Shown: positions 48,801 through 59,912, counted from the stretch's first letter. The stretch: DNA of 64,000 nt from Lepas anatifera (GCA_034440635.1 JAOTON010000941.1:248001-312000), one strand, 5' to 3'. Program-made: numbers and translations. The notes: generated by a model from the sequence alone, not told the origin.

Positions 48801-49125
48801 CTATGTATAGCAAATTGCCGCCCCCTGGATAGCCTAAGCGCCCTTTGCATAGGGTAGGCGCCACTGGGTAGTATAGGTTACCTTGAATAAAAATACGCCC
48901 CTCAATACCAAGGTGAACCTGGATAAGAAAAAGCTCCCCTTGGGCACTGGGTATCAAAGGCACCCCCGGAACAGCAAAGATGCCCCTGGATGGCTAGGTT
49001 GTGTCCATTGGGAAGGGAAGGCGCCCCTGGGTGGCACAGGTGCCCCATCGAAGCAGAGGCCCCTCCAGAGAGCATAGGTGTCCCTGATGAGCACAGGTAC
49101 TCCTGGACAGCCGCTAAATGACGTT
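45900..49125 (+). repeat. 3.2-kb GGCGCCCCTGGATAGCAAA minisatellite with higher-order repeats
   Basis: Degenerate units of about 18-30 bp built on GCGCCCCTGGATAGCAAAG. Between about 46076 and 47165 a higher-order unit of 355-372 bp occurs three times (starts 46076, 46448, 46803); the second and third are nearly identical. The left edge (45.9-46.05) and the part after 47.2 kb are more diverged. Minus-strand frames with PGTLCYQ/SKGAF repeats are shadows. Confidence 0.9.
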
Positions 49126-49420
49126 GCATAATGTTACGACACCTATTATAACGTATGCTATTACATCAAAGTAAAGGTTATTCAGCGTTTAGATCAAGGT
49201 CACAGGTCAATTTTAAAGGTCACTGGCCTTGATGATCAAGGCTTGATCAAAGGTCATTGGTAAGCTTGGGCACAGCGCTAGTTATAGCGTAAATTAGGCA
49301 TAATATGTTGGGTTGTGCCGTAATAGGTCAATGACCTTGAAGGCCCTTGACCCCAAAATTTCAGACATTGTTTAGAACCTTCCCTTTTGGCCTCAGCCCT
49401 GTTCTAGAGTATTCGCGCCC
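49126..49420 (-). mobile_element. D7: D-family fragment
   Basis: CATAATGTTACGACACC, GTCAAGGTCACAGGTCA-type words, GCTAGTTATAGCGTAA and AGGTCAATGACCTTGAA align in order with 14700-14875 and 35385-35620. Both termini are absent. Confidence 0.55.
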
Positions 49421-50210
49421 CGTACCGGCCCGTTGGGGGGTGCTTGAACACCCCTCGAGGTCTCCCAGTGGCACGAAAAAACGTCGGCGCGAAGCGACAC
49501 AGTACTTGTCACGCCTTATCATTGATCAATTCCGCAACTTTCCCTCAAAATTTAAGGTTGCGTCATTTCAGGTCACCAGTGCAGGTCAAGTGGCCTCACC
49601 CCAAAAAATGTTTAAGTTGGCGTAAGTAAGAAAAATGTGGATCTATCGAATTCAAACTTGTACCATATAATGGGCCCAAAATGTACTAATACATTTATTG
49701 CGGGATTTTTCCAATCGATGACCTAGGGACAGGTACGAATCATGACCTCTCCATTGAAAATGCATGGGGTAAAACGGAAATTTGCCGAAAAATTGCTCTA
49801 TGTCTGCACACACCGCTTGAAATACCTTCGGATTCCCCAAATCATAGTATCCTAGGCCTCTTTATCGGTTCATGTTGCAAGCTTAGACATGTTACCTCTG
49901 AGAGTTCATCTGGGGCTTCCTAAGCAGGTTTTAAGACTTGGGTCAATTGCTTTGCAGGAAATATTGATAAAACCCGTATTTTGATACCATTTTTATTGTT
50001 ATTGTGAGTTGATTGATATGCATACTGACTATGCTAGGCTATATGGTGACCTTGACCTAGCCTTAGGTCAGGTCAGTTTTATGTTTTGACCTAGTTTAGT
50101 AATATTATACATTATTTGATGGTTCGCCGTAACGAGAGGAAGCGAATTGTGCCTAAAAATGATTCTAGCTCAACTCTGGCAGACGCTAGAGTATAGAGAC
50201 AGAGGCATGT
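49421..50210 (-). mobile_element. A-like element, degenerate
   Basis: Reverse similarity to the A interior: CGTCGGCGCGAAGCGAC near the hairpin position, CATATAATGGGCCCA, GATGACCTAGG-ACAGGTAC and CATGACCTCTCCATTGAAAA. Clear TTAA termini are not seen. The right part shares AGAGGAAGCGAATTGTGCC with 59938-59958. Confidence 0.45.
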
Positions 50211-50214
50211 TGTA

Positions 50215-51010
50215 AGTTTTGTCTCAGGGGAGGGACCCCAGCGCTGATCGCGGGAAAAATCCTCAATGGCCCCCAGGGGCCCTCAAGGAGTCAGGAAATC
50301 TCGCGTGGGTGGAATTCGGTAGGAGGGATTTTGGGTCTCCAAAATCAGCTGAGGGGCCCGTTTCAGTTAAGGGGGCCCATATAAGGGCCCCCGACGAGCT
50401 CATTCGACCTCAGTGCCAACACAGGATTCTCAAGACCAGCGTTGGGTGCCTACCTATTTAAACGGTTTCTAAATAAGCTCAGGGACCCAAAACTAACCCA
50501 GGAGTTCAATTTTCAATTCATGGGGCCCAGACACTCTGAGGGGACCCTGCAGCAGCTCAGAAAGCCCATAAAACTAATAGGGCGAGACTAGCTGGGTGCC
50601 TCGACGAACTAGTGCCCAGATCCACACAACGGGCCCTAAACAAGCTGAAGGGATCTATATCAGTTAAACGAAAACGGTACCAACCCAGGGGACCCTGACC
50701 AGCTTAAGGGACACTAATCCAGCTTGGGGCTCAGAGCTCAGAGCTCCAGCTTTTAGCTCAGAGGGCCCAGGACCTGTTGAGGGGGCCCTATATCAATAAA
50801 GGGGCCCCGAAAAGCTTAATAGGCTTCAGCGGCGACATATAGGTTTCAAGTTCAGTGTGAGGGCCTGGTTAACTAAATCGGTCCCAGATCAGCTGGCCTG
50901 GTTAACTAAATCGGTCCCAGATCAGCTGAGGGGACTCGATATAAACTCAGGGAAGTCACCAAAAACTCAGGGGCCCAGGCCCGCAGAGGTTCTGCGGCCT
51001 ATGAGGATCA
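50215..51010 (+). repeat. minisatellite with CAGCTGAGGGGCCC core
   Basis: Irregular units around CAGCTGAGGGGCCC, the reverse complement of the core in 24856-25690. A 33-bp unit (starting GGCCTGGTTAACTAAATCGG) is tandemly duplicated exactly near 50861-50928. Confidence 0.8.
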
Positions 51011-51012
51011 GG

Positions 51013-51095
51013 CAGGGGTGTAATTTTCTATCTCTTTGGGGGTGGCCGAGCACCCCCAATCATGTGCTGAGCACCCCCAATACATGTGACGTCCC
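51013..51095 (+). mobile_element. I-family hAT-like terminus, copy 1
   Basis: CAGGGGTGTAATTTTC followed by CTTTGGGGGTGG and doubled GAGCACCCCCAAT words. It matches 62988-63040 and, reversed, 58170-58212. It sits directly at the left edge of the next minisatellite. Confidence 0.55.
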
Positions 51096-53050
51096 TGGCT
51101 TATCACTGCTATCCTGAAGAGTGTCACCCTATCTCATCACTGCCACCCTGATCCGTGCCGCCCCTGTAAGTTTTTCCCGTTCCGGGGTTCATTACTTCTA
51201 CTCTGATATGTTCCACCTCCAGCTAATCAATGGCATCTGACTTATCCTTTCCCCCTGATTTATGACGCCGCATCATTGCCACCCCAGTCTGATCAATGTC
51301 GCCAAAAATTTAGCACTGCCACCCCCCTCCGGATGAGTACTGCCGCCTTTTGTTTCATCACTGATCAGCTGACTGATCACTGACACCCCTGGTTTATCAC
51401 TGTCGCCTTGATCCATGCCAATCCAGGTGAAAAACCCGGTTTATTTCAACATCCATATACTTGCCCCTCCTGGTTAGTCACTGTTTCCCACCGAATTATC
51501 ATTGCCGCCCCCCGGCTGATCACTGCCGCCCCTCGTTTACCACTCCCGCCCCTGGCTGATCACTGCCACCCCCTGGCTGATTATTGCCGCCCCCTGACTG
51601 ATAGCTGCCGCCCCTTGACTGCTAACTGCCGCTCCTGGCGGATGACTGCCGCCCCTGGTGGACAACTGCCGCCCCCTGGCAGATCAATGCCGCCCCCTGG
51701 CAGATCAATGCCGCCCCCTGGCAGATCACCGTCGCCCACTGACTGATAACTGCCGCCCCCTGACTCATAACTACCGCACCCTGGTTGATCACTGGCGCCC
51801 CCTGATTGATAACTGCCATCCCTTGGATGATCACTGCCGCCCCCTGGCTGATCATTGCCACCCCTGACTGCAAACTGCCGGCCATTGGATAACTGCCGCC
51901 GCTGGCTGATCATTGCCGCCCCCGGCGGATTGATAACTGCGACCCCCTGGCTGGTAACTGTTTCCCCTGGCTGATAGCTGTCTCCACTTGACTGATAAAT
52001 TCCACCCCTTAGCTGCTAACTGCCGCCCCTGGCTGATCACTGCCGCACCTTGGTTGATAATTGCCACCCCCGGCTAATCACTGCCGCCCTCTGACTGATA
52101 ACGGCGGCCCCCTGGCTGATAACTGCCGCCCCCTGACTCATCACTACCGCACCCTGGCTGATCACTGGCGCCCCCTGACGGATACCTGCCACCCCTTGGC
52201 TGATCACTGCCGCCCCTGGCTGATCACTGCCGCCCCTGGCTGATGATTGCCGCCCCCTGGCCCGATCATTGCCGCCCTCTGACTGAGAACTGCTGGCTCT
52301 TGGCTGATAACTGCCGCCTCTTGACTGGTAACTGCCGCCCCTGGCTGACTCCTGCCCCCCCCTGGCTGATTATTGCGCCCCTTGGCTACTAACTACCGCC
52401 CCTGGCTGACCACTACCGCCCCCTGGCTGATCATTGTCGCCCCCTGGGCCGGTCATTGCCGCCCTCTGACTGAAAACTGCTGGCTCTTGGCTGATAACTG
52501 CCGCCTCTTGACTGATAACTGCCGCCCCTTGGATGCTAACTGCCGCCCCTGGCTGACTCCTGCCGCCCCTGGCTGATTATTGCCGCCCCTGGCTACTAAC
52601 TACCGCCCCTGGCTGACCACTACCGCCCCCTAGCTGATCATTGCCGCCCCCTGACTGAAAACTGCTGGCTCTTGGCTGACAACTGCCGTTCCTGGCGGAT
52701 CAATGTCGCCCTTGACTGATAACTGCCGCCCCTTGGTTGTTAACTGCCGCCCCTGGTTGATAACTGCCGCCCCCTGGCAGATTACTACCGCCCCCTGCCT
52801 GATAACTTCCGTCCTTGGCTGATCACTGCCGCCCCCTGGCTGATCATTGCCGTCCCTGACTGAAAACTGCCGGCCATTGGATGATAACTGCCGCCGCTGA
52901 CTGTTCACTGCCGCCCCCGGCGGACTGATTAGTGCCACCTCCTGGCTGATAACTGTTGCCCCTGGCTGATAGCTGCCTCCACTTGACTGATAAATTCCGC
53001 CCCTTGGCTGCTAACTGCCGCCCCTGGCTGATCGCTGCCGCACCTTATGT
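51096..53050 (+). repeat. 2-kb minisatellite, 21-bp unit CTGATCACTGCCGCCCCCTGG
   Basis: Dozens of units of 20-22 bp. Three exact 21-bp units (CTGGCAGATCAATGCCGCCCC) lie near 51677-51740. Because 21 is a multiple of three, all frames repeat every seven codons, which explains the long ORF shadows on both strands. It ends where C4 begins. Confidence 0.92.
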
Positions 53051-53762
53051 ATGGGGGTTAGCGCAAATCTGTGAAGTGCACTAGAAAGCTTGCGTGAATT
53101 CGGTAAGAAATTATTTCACATGTTTTAGTGCTCAGGTCAATGGTTTGACCTCCAAATGAGGTCAAATTAGGTCAAGATCGGCTATTTTCACTTAAATATG
53201 CAATGCTTAAGCAAACTGGGCATAACTCTTATGCCATTAGAGCTATAGAGGTCTGGTAATGTACATTTGATAGGAAATTGCCAGTACTTTTTCCACTATG
53301 TGCAACGTTAAGACCTCCCGCCAGTGGTTTGACCTCCAGAGGTCACCTCAAACCGAGCATTTTCAATCGTTTTTGTGACTTTTAGATCATAAGGCAGCTT
53401 TTCCCCATGCTTTTTCAATGGGAGAGGTCCCCTCGTGACCTGACCTCAGGGCACGAAATCGAAAAAATCCCAGACATACACCTTGTAGACCCTGAAGGGG
53501 TCATGAAGTGTAGGCAGTTTCAAATCGATCGACTTTGAAATGTAGCTCTTACAGAGCTCTCAAGTTGAAGTGAGGTGACCTTGGTTGACCTCGTCTGGTG
53601 ACCTGACCTTGGGTCACCCGGGGTAAAAATTTCATTGATGGTGGGAAAACGATGCAGTGAGAGGTAGAGCCCTCAACCGCGGTACTGCGCCTCATCGTTT
53701 TCCTGCTATCCCGGAAAAACCTTAGGGGGGCCATCGATGGGCCCCGGTGGGGCGAGGGTTAA
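53051..53762 (-). mobile_element. C4: C-family TTAA element, truncated and deleted
   Basis: It starts mid-element (GGGGGTTAGCGCAAATCTG), follows C3 closely, lacks about 200 bp near 53346 and ends GGTGGGGCGAGGGTTAA at 53762. That TTAA is also the start of B4. Confidence 0.75.
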
Positions 53763-53968
53763 AGGGAATGTGGCACCTTTATAACGTGATTTTAACTGAG
53801 GCAGGCAGATATTTATTTATTTCCCTAGAAGAGCATTTTAAAAAGAAAAATATTGAGCCCATTGTACATTTTTCCGAGAAATAATGGACGTCTGCATGAT
53901 TTTCGACTAAAAGTTCCCCGAATTACACTAAATTTCAGGATTCAACCAAGGTGCCACATTCCCTCTAA
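53759..53968 (-). mobile_element. B4: internally deleted B-family element
   Basis: TTAAAGGGAATGTGGCACC to GGTGCCACATTCCCTCTAA, only about 210 bp; the central half is missing. Confidence 0.75.
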
Positions 53969-54802
53969 AGGGATTCCCTTTTAACACGCGCATTGACGGG
54001 GGTCTGGGTCACCTTCGCTTTGACGGGGGGCACCCCTAAGATCTCGAGAACCACGCTAGGTAGCGAAAAATGGTAAACAACGTTGGGGAGCCCATCCACT
54101 TTTCCATCGAAAATATTTTAACAATTTTTTGTCAGGTCACATTAAAGGTCACGGAGGCAAAATATGCCATCATAGGGATAACAAGTAAATGAAGGTTTTC
54201 TACAAGCAAAGATAGAGCAAAACGACTAGAACTGTATGAATCCTTGCAGCAAGCCGGATCGAACGATATATAATTTGACCTTGCTAGGTCAAATCAAGGA
54301 TTTGATCTGACCTGAGGTCAGGTCAAGGCCAAAATATATAAAATGCATATCATTAGAACTGCAAAGACAAGGCGAGTCTAATGCAGCTAAAATAAACGCT
54401 CTATCACCACCCGTTACTGAGTTATTCAGTCAGAACCATTTTTCCCATGTATTTTCATGGAGAGGTCATGGCTTGTACCTGACCTTAGGTCCTCGATATA
54501 AAAAATACTGGACCATACTTTAGAGAAGTCGGTGGGTCCATTATGTGATATGAGTTTCAATAGGATAAGTTCACCCTGTTCCGACTTATGCTATCTTAAA
54601 CTTGTTTGATGTCAGGTCACTGGACCTGTACTGGTGACTTGACCTGAGATGACCTAACCTTAAATTTTCACAGAAGTTGTAAAAATGATGAAAAAAGGCA
54701 TGCCAAATACGGCAGCGCTACGCGCCGCCGTTTTTCTGCTATCTCCGAAAAGCCAGAGGGTGGAGGCGGGTACCAGCCCCCCCTCGTCAATGCGCGTGAT
54801 AA
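53920..54802 (+). repeat. composite repeat: B tail plus A element, copy 2
   Basis: Second copy of the unit at 3036-3911 with the same B-to-A junction (CCCTCTAAAGGGATTCCCTT then TTAACACG). Confidence 0.8.
53981..54802 (+). mobile_element. A4: A-family TTAA MITE
   Basis: 822 bp from TTAACACGCGCATTGACGGG to CTCGTCAATGCGCGTGATAA (terminal TTAA decayed). Near-identical to A1. Carries the GC hairpin GGCAGCGCTACGCGCCGCC and T run near 54710-54737. Confidence 0.8.
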
Positions 54803-54844
54803 AGGGAATCCTTTTAGAAGGAATTCCCTTTAAAGAAAATCCCG

Positions 54845-55391
54845 TTAAACGGAATGTGGCATCTTGGTTGAATCCTGAAATTTAGTGTACCTAATTAGGG
54901 GAACTTTTAGCCGAAAATCACATTCCCTTTAAATAGATTCCCCTTGAAGGGAATTCCTTTAAATTTAGTGTAATTTAGTGTAATTAGGGGAACTTTTAGC
55001 CAAAAATCATGGAGGCGTCCATTATTTCTCTAAAAAATGTACAATAAGCTCAATGTTTTGATTTTTAAAATGCTCCTCTAGGAAAAGATAAATATCTGCC
55101 TGTGGATGATGTCATGATCTGGCAGCCACTACCCTATTTCATGGGCTTCAAGGGCTTCGATTGGCTGATACTCACCGTGACGTCAGCATATGTCGTCACA
55201 CCAACATGGCTGTCAACTGTAGCCTGCTGCTAAGGGTACATGAGGGGTACATTTCAGGTAGTTTTTAGTTTTTTTCTTCCGAAAGTTTGAGTTTCAGACA
55301 GATGATATATAGAATACCGGTTTTCCGGCATGCTATACAACTTGGCTATTTCAGTTAAAATCACGTTATAAAGGTGCCACATTCCCTTTAA
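54845..55391 (+). mobile_element. B5: B-family TTAA MITE with duplicated end
   Basis: 547 bp from TTAAACGGAATGTGGCATC to GGTGCCACATTCCCTTTAA. An extra about 100 bp at 54917-54990 repeats terminal sequence (ACATTCCCTTTAAATAG, then TTTAGTGTAATTAGGGG a second time). Confidence 0.75.
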
Positions 55392-55479
55392 GTCCTTTGC
55401 TTTCACTTCAATCTCCATCCACTCTGCCATGCTGAAGGTAAAATTTAACCCCACAAAACTGATACACTTCCATCGTGGA

Positions 55480-57965
55480 CAGGGGCGCAGCCAGGGAGGC
55501 ACGTGCCCCCATCGGTGCCGGAGTGCCCTTTGATCGCTAGGCGGTGCACCCCGTTTGGGCTGTGCCGCTCGAAATTTATTGCCCTACGGCATCGAAGCTA
55601 GATGCAGTTAGATCAAATTTAGCGATTAAAACCATTGTTTGATAATTTAGTAACTTTTTTGGTTACCTAGGGCATTATGTCGCCTTTCCAAGCACCCGGG
55701 AGAATATGGGTACGCAATTCGTGACCAACTAATGCCTCATCGTCGCCAATAATCGCACCGGCGGGGCTAATCTGGTAACCCTTGAGCTCATCTAGAGCCC
55801 ACTGAGCTGTTCTTGGTCACTTGAGCGGATCACGTGCCCTATAAGCTGATCTGGTGCCCGTTGAGTCAATCTGGTGCCCCGTGAACAAATAATTGTGCCT
55901 CTTGAACCTAGCTAATGCTTTCTAGTTAGTCTGATGCCTCCGAGCTCGCCTTGTGCCCTATTAGCTGTGTTAGTGCCCCTTGAGCTGATCTGGCCCCCCT
56001 GAGCTGATCACATGCCTCGCAGAGTTGATCTACTGTCCCCTGAGCCAATATGGTGCCTCTTTTAGCTATGATCTGGAGCCCCCTGAGCTGGTATGGTGCA
56101 CAAAGCTGATCTTGTGTTCTCTGAGCTGAGCTATGCCCCTGCTTTGGTCTGGGGGCTGGGAGCTGATCTGGGCTCCCGGGCTGCTCAATCTGGTTCCTCT
56201 GAGCAGATACGTTTCCCCCTGAGTTAAACTAATGCCTCTTGAGACGATCTGGTGCATCTTGAGCCAACATTTTGCCTCCTGGGCCCATCTCATGCCCTCT
56301 GAGCTCGTCCAGTGCCCCCTGCGCTAGTGCGGTGCCCCTGAGCCAATCTAGTGCCTTTTAGGCTGATCTGGGCCTCCTGAGTTGATTAAGTAATTTCCTC
56401 AGAAGCTCTGGGGCCCTGAGCTGAGTTGTGCCAACTGAGGCTGATGAAGGCCCCTGAGCTGGCGTGGGGCTCCTGGGCTGATTAAATGCCTCCTGGTTTG
56501 ATCTAGTACCTCTTAGTTGATCTGTGCCCCGAGCTGATCTGGGACCACTGAGCTGATCCCTTTCCCTCTCTCTGAGGTGATATGGTGCTCCCTGAGCTGA
56601 TCTAGACCCCTGCTCTGGTCTGGGGACTAGGAGCTTATCTGGGCCCCCGAGCTGATCGATCTGGTGCCCCTGAACAGGTATATTGTCCCTGAGCTAAACT
56701 AATGCCCCCTGAGTTGATCTGATGCCTCATGTGTCATCATTGTGCCCTCTGAGCCCATCTGATGCCCTCTGAGCTATTCTGGTGCCCCCTGAGCTAATAT
56801 GTTGCAAGGCACTATGAGCCTATCTGCAGCCCATTGAGCTAGTCTGATAACCCCCTCCCCATCTTTGGGGCCATTGAGCTAGTTTAGTCCCGGGCCAAGC
56901 ATGAGCTACTCTGGTGGGGGGGGGGACTCTGATCCACACCAGGGGTCCCCTGAACTGGTCTTGAATAGACAGAGAATAAGAACACAAGTCCAACTCCCAT
57001 CACTTCGGGGATCACTGGGCTAGTTTAATGCCAGGGGCACAACTGGGGGGAATGAGAGGCAGCTGCTCTGGAGGACTCTGATCCAAACTACGGGGTCCCT
57101 GAGCTGGTCTTGAATAGATGGGGAATAAGGACACAGTGCAAGCTCCCCTTGTAAAATTGAGCTAACGAAGAATGAGCCGTCATCGCTAAAACGGCTTGTG
57201 ATGCCTAGGCACCCCGGGTTAAATAAATTGCTTATTATACTGGTGGATTCTGGGGAGGGGTAATAAAAAGGTATGTGCCCCTGAGCTCAGAGCACAATCC
57301 CTTGAACCAGAATTTGTACTAATTAATTTAAATGAATGAAGAACTAGTTTCTCACAATTTTCAGCCCTATCCAAACTGCCAGCCTGTTTACTTTTTCTTT
57401 ACTTCAACTGGGACCGATCCTTGAAAACATGGAACTTTTAAACGCGTTAAAAAGGTATCTCCCAAATTATTCCGCGACAAAAATTGTATCCGTCCAATGT
57501 CACTATGCCACACCTCCTCCCACGGCCCTTGTGGGAGCCGCGGAACTTAATCAGCGTTCAACCAGGGCTCACTCGTCACAACCAAACCAGTGGGCATAAC
57601 ATGAATTTTCGACTCCAATATGTCTTATCTTGCACATAGTGACAGATATCACAGGCTCCGCTGAATTCTCTGAAGTGAAGTACTTGCATGAGTTGGCTGA
57701 TTTGTCCTTAAATATATCTCAAAAAGTCGTTTTCTGGGTATTTTCATGAAGTTTCAGTGACATTTTTCTTTTTTTGTCTGGTTTTTATTCAGTTTACCTC
57801 TCCGTCAATGCTTGATTTGCATTTTTCTTGAACCAAAGGTACCCAAAAGTTTATATTAACTAAGATATAGTGAGTTTTTTAGGTTACGTTAAAAGTGCCC
57901 TTTCTCTCCCGGGGTGCCCCTCAAAGGTGGTGTGCCCCCACACCAAAGCTCTGGCTGCACCCCTG
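55480..57965 (+). mobile_element. H: hAT-like element with perfect 8-bp target duplication
   Basis: Ends CAGGGGCGCAGCCAGGG and CTCTGGCTGCACCCCTG form an imperfect terminal inverted repeat. The flanks ATCGTGGA at 55472-55479 and 57966-57973 are identical, matching the 8-bp target duplication of hAT transposons (known). It is 2486 bp with no transposase frame. The interior holds a 1.2-kb minisatellite and AT-rich sequence. It is inserted in an I-family element (57974-58212 and 55392-55471). Confidence 0.88.
55740..56990 (+). repeat. minisatellite with GATCTGGTGCCCCCTGAGCT unit inside element H
   Basis: About 50 degenerate units of roughly 20-25 bp built on CCCCTGAGCTGATCTGGTG. Same core as the arrays at 24.86-25.69 kb and (reversed) 50.2-51.0 kb. 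Confidence 0.9.
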
Positions 57966-57973
57966 ATCGTGGA

Positions 57974-58212
57974 AAGATTTAAAGCTCAGATTTGATTATT
58001 TGAAGACGTGTATGTAGCTTTGGGATGTCGCCGAAAAAATACCTGCTCAATATTAAAATAAAACGTTCCCTGTGCTATAAAAGGCGCAAAAAGCGATGAA
58101 TAACATATTTGGTGCAATGAAGGGGTGCCGCCCCCCAACGCCGCCGCCCCTATGGGGTGCCGCCCCCCACCGGCTGAGCACCCCCAAAGATTTTTGGAAA
58201 ATTACACCCCTG
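57974..58212 (-). mobile_element. I-family hAT-like element, copy 2 (right part)
   Basis: It ends GGAAAATTACACCCCTG and shares GCGAATAG/GCGATGAATA, GGCGCC-TTTTATAGCAC and GGGATGTCGCC words with 62988-63650 in reverse. CGCCCC-ATGGGGTGCC words are locally duplicated at 58125-58175. It is interrupted on its left by H. Confidence 0.6.
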
Positions 58213-58538
58213 GGCTCAGGTTAGCGTCAATCGGGTATTTCAGTATGGAGCCGTTAGCCAAGACAACTGTGATAAGTGGAGGTGGTGGATACGACACCTC
58301 AGCTTTCGCCATGACCGAAGATAACTGTATTATTTGCTCATCGTGCTTCAGTTAGTGTCAGTGGGTGCTTTCAGCATTTTCTACCAAGGTGCCAGTCGTT
58401 AGCTGGCCCGAAATAGGCTTGATGGTAAACGTGAACATGCCCTCACTAAGAGGAAGCTTTCATGAAAATAAGCATTTACAAATCCTTTTTAAACGCGTTT
58501 TTCATTGACACTGGCCGCCTTTTGGGTGGTAAATTGCC
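58213..58538. other. no recognisable feature
   Basis: Short frames only. Confidence 0.4.
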
Positions 58539-59041
58539 CAGTGGCGGCTCCAGGGGGGGGCAAAAAGGCATTCCCCAAACGGAAAAGCTCGGGGCAAAAC
58601 TATGTTTTGACCCCCGAAGCGATCGACCTCCTTTTTACCCCTCCTCCTTTTTAGTTTATAAGCAAGATTTTGGTGTTTCACCTCTCAACTTCAAACAGAA
58701 CATAAGTTGATAAGATGTTCCCTGGCCTGTCCCCTCGGATCCGGAAATGTAAAAAACACTGAAGATTATATATTCGGGCACAGCCCTTCATCAGAATCAT
58801 GGAGTAAATATCAATAATTCTCAGTTATAGTATAGCCAGTCTAGGTTAGCCAGCCTTGTATAGGAAGAAGTATCTCGAGCCCATATTTTTCACCCTGTAA
58901 CGTTTTTTTAGCTTTTCGCCTCAAATACCCAAAATTCTACCGGGAAGTGATATTGGTAGCGCAGCTTTTTACTGCGTGACGTTTTTTTCCTTTTCGACTT
59001 TGGTTTGCCCCTCCCAAACCGACCGGCTGGATCCGCCACTG
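58539..59041 (+). mobile_element. G2: hAT-like MITE
   Basis: CAGTGGCGGCTCCAGGG start, GGCTGGATCCGCCACTG end, 503 bp. Flanks AAATTGCC (58531-58538) and AAATTGGC (59042-59049) match at 7 of 8. Internal CTGATGAAGGGCTGTGCCCG in reverse at about 58776-58795. No coding. Confidence 0.8.
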
Positions 59042-59128
59042 AAATTGGCGCCCCTCAGGTTCGGCGCCCCCAGGTTCGGCGCCCTCCGAGCCTGCCCCCC
59101 TTAACGAAATCCTAGATCCGTCACTGAA

Positions 59129-59838
59129 TGAAACCACTCATGATTTCCCTGAAAAATGCACAATAAGCTCAATATTTGGTTTTTTAAAAATACTCCTCTA
59201 GAAAAAGGAATAAATATCAGCCTGTGGATGATGTCACGATCTGGCAACCACTACCATACTTGAAACGCTCCAAGGGCTTCGATTGGCTGATGCTCATCGT
59301 GACGTCAGCATATGTCGTCACACCAGTAGCTCACAACAATGGCCACCGGCGACGGGGGCTGATGGGGGCTGGTGTCAGGTAGGTTTTAGCCTTTTTCTTC
59401 GAAAATATGGAGTTCCAAGACAAATGAAATATGGAGTACCGGATTTTCCAACTTGCTTTACAACTTGGCTATCTCGGTTAAAATCACATTGTGAAGGTGC
59501 CACATTCCCTTTGTCGGAAAACCCGGTACTCCATGTTTAATTTGTCTTGGAACTCGATATTTCCGTAGAAAAAAGCTAAAACCTACCTGACACCAGCCCC
59601 CCTCAGCCCCCGTCGCCGGCGGCCATTGTTGTGAGCTACTGGTGTGACGACATATGCTGACGTCACGATGAGCATCAGCCAATCGAATCCCTTGGAGCGT
59701 TTCAAGTATGGTAGGCAGTGGTTGCCAGATCGTGACATCATCCACAGGCTGATATTTATTTCTTTTTCTAGAGGAATACTTAAAAAAAACAAAATATTGA
59801 GCTTATTGTGCATTTTTCAGGGAAATCATGAGTGGTTT
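59129..59838. repeat. long palindrome of two B elements (B6 and B7)
   Basis: Plus-oriented B6 (59129-59512, lacking its first 90 bp) meets minus-oriented B7 (59513-59912, ending TTAA at 59909-59912). Arms 59129-59452 and 59513-59838 are near-perfect inverted copies of about 325 bp around a loop of about 60 bp. Plus and minus frames (59283-59540 and 59458-59745) carry the same peptide because of the symmetry. Confidence 0.9.
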
Positions 59839-59912
59839 AATTATTTTTGGCTAAAAGTACGCCTAATAACACTAAATTCCAGGATTCGACCAAGGTGCCA
59901 CATTCCCTTTAA

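Noticed and set aside
46062..49129. Several minus frames with Cys-Pro-rich repeats such as LCCPGCLCYP
   Set aside because: Periodic translations of the GGCGCCCCTGGATAGC minisatellite. There are no consistent starts and the periods change between frames.
51408..52938. Open frames with QGAAVINQ or ADHCRPL repeats on both strands
   Set aside because: The 21-bp unit keeps every frame open; there is no evidence of a secreted or structural repeat protein.
51096..53050. Possible CRISPR array
   Set aside because: Units are contiguous without unique spacers of constant length, and the genome is evidently eukaryotic.
59283..59745. A duplicated gene pair with a shared MADAHRDVS-like peptide
   Set aside because: It is the same B-element sequence read from the two arms of the palindrome.
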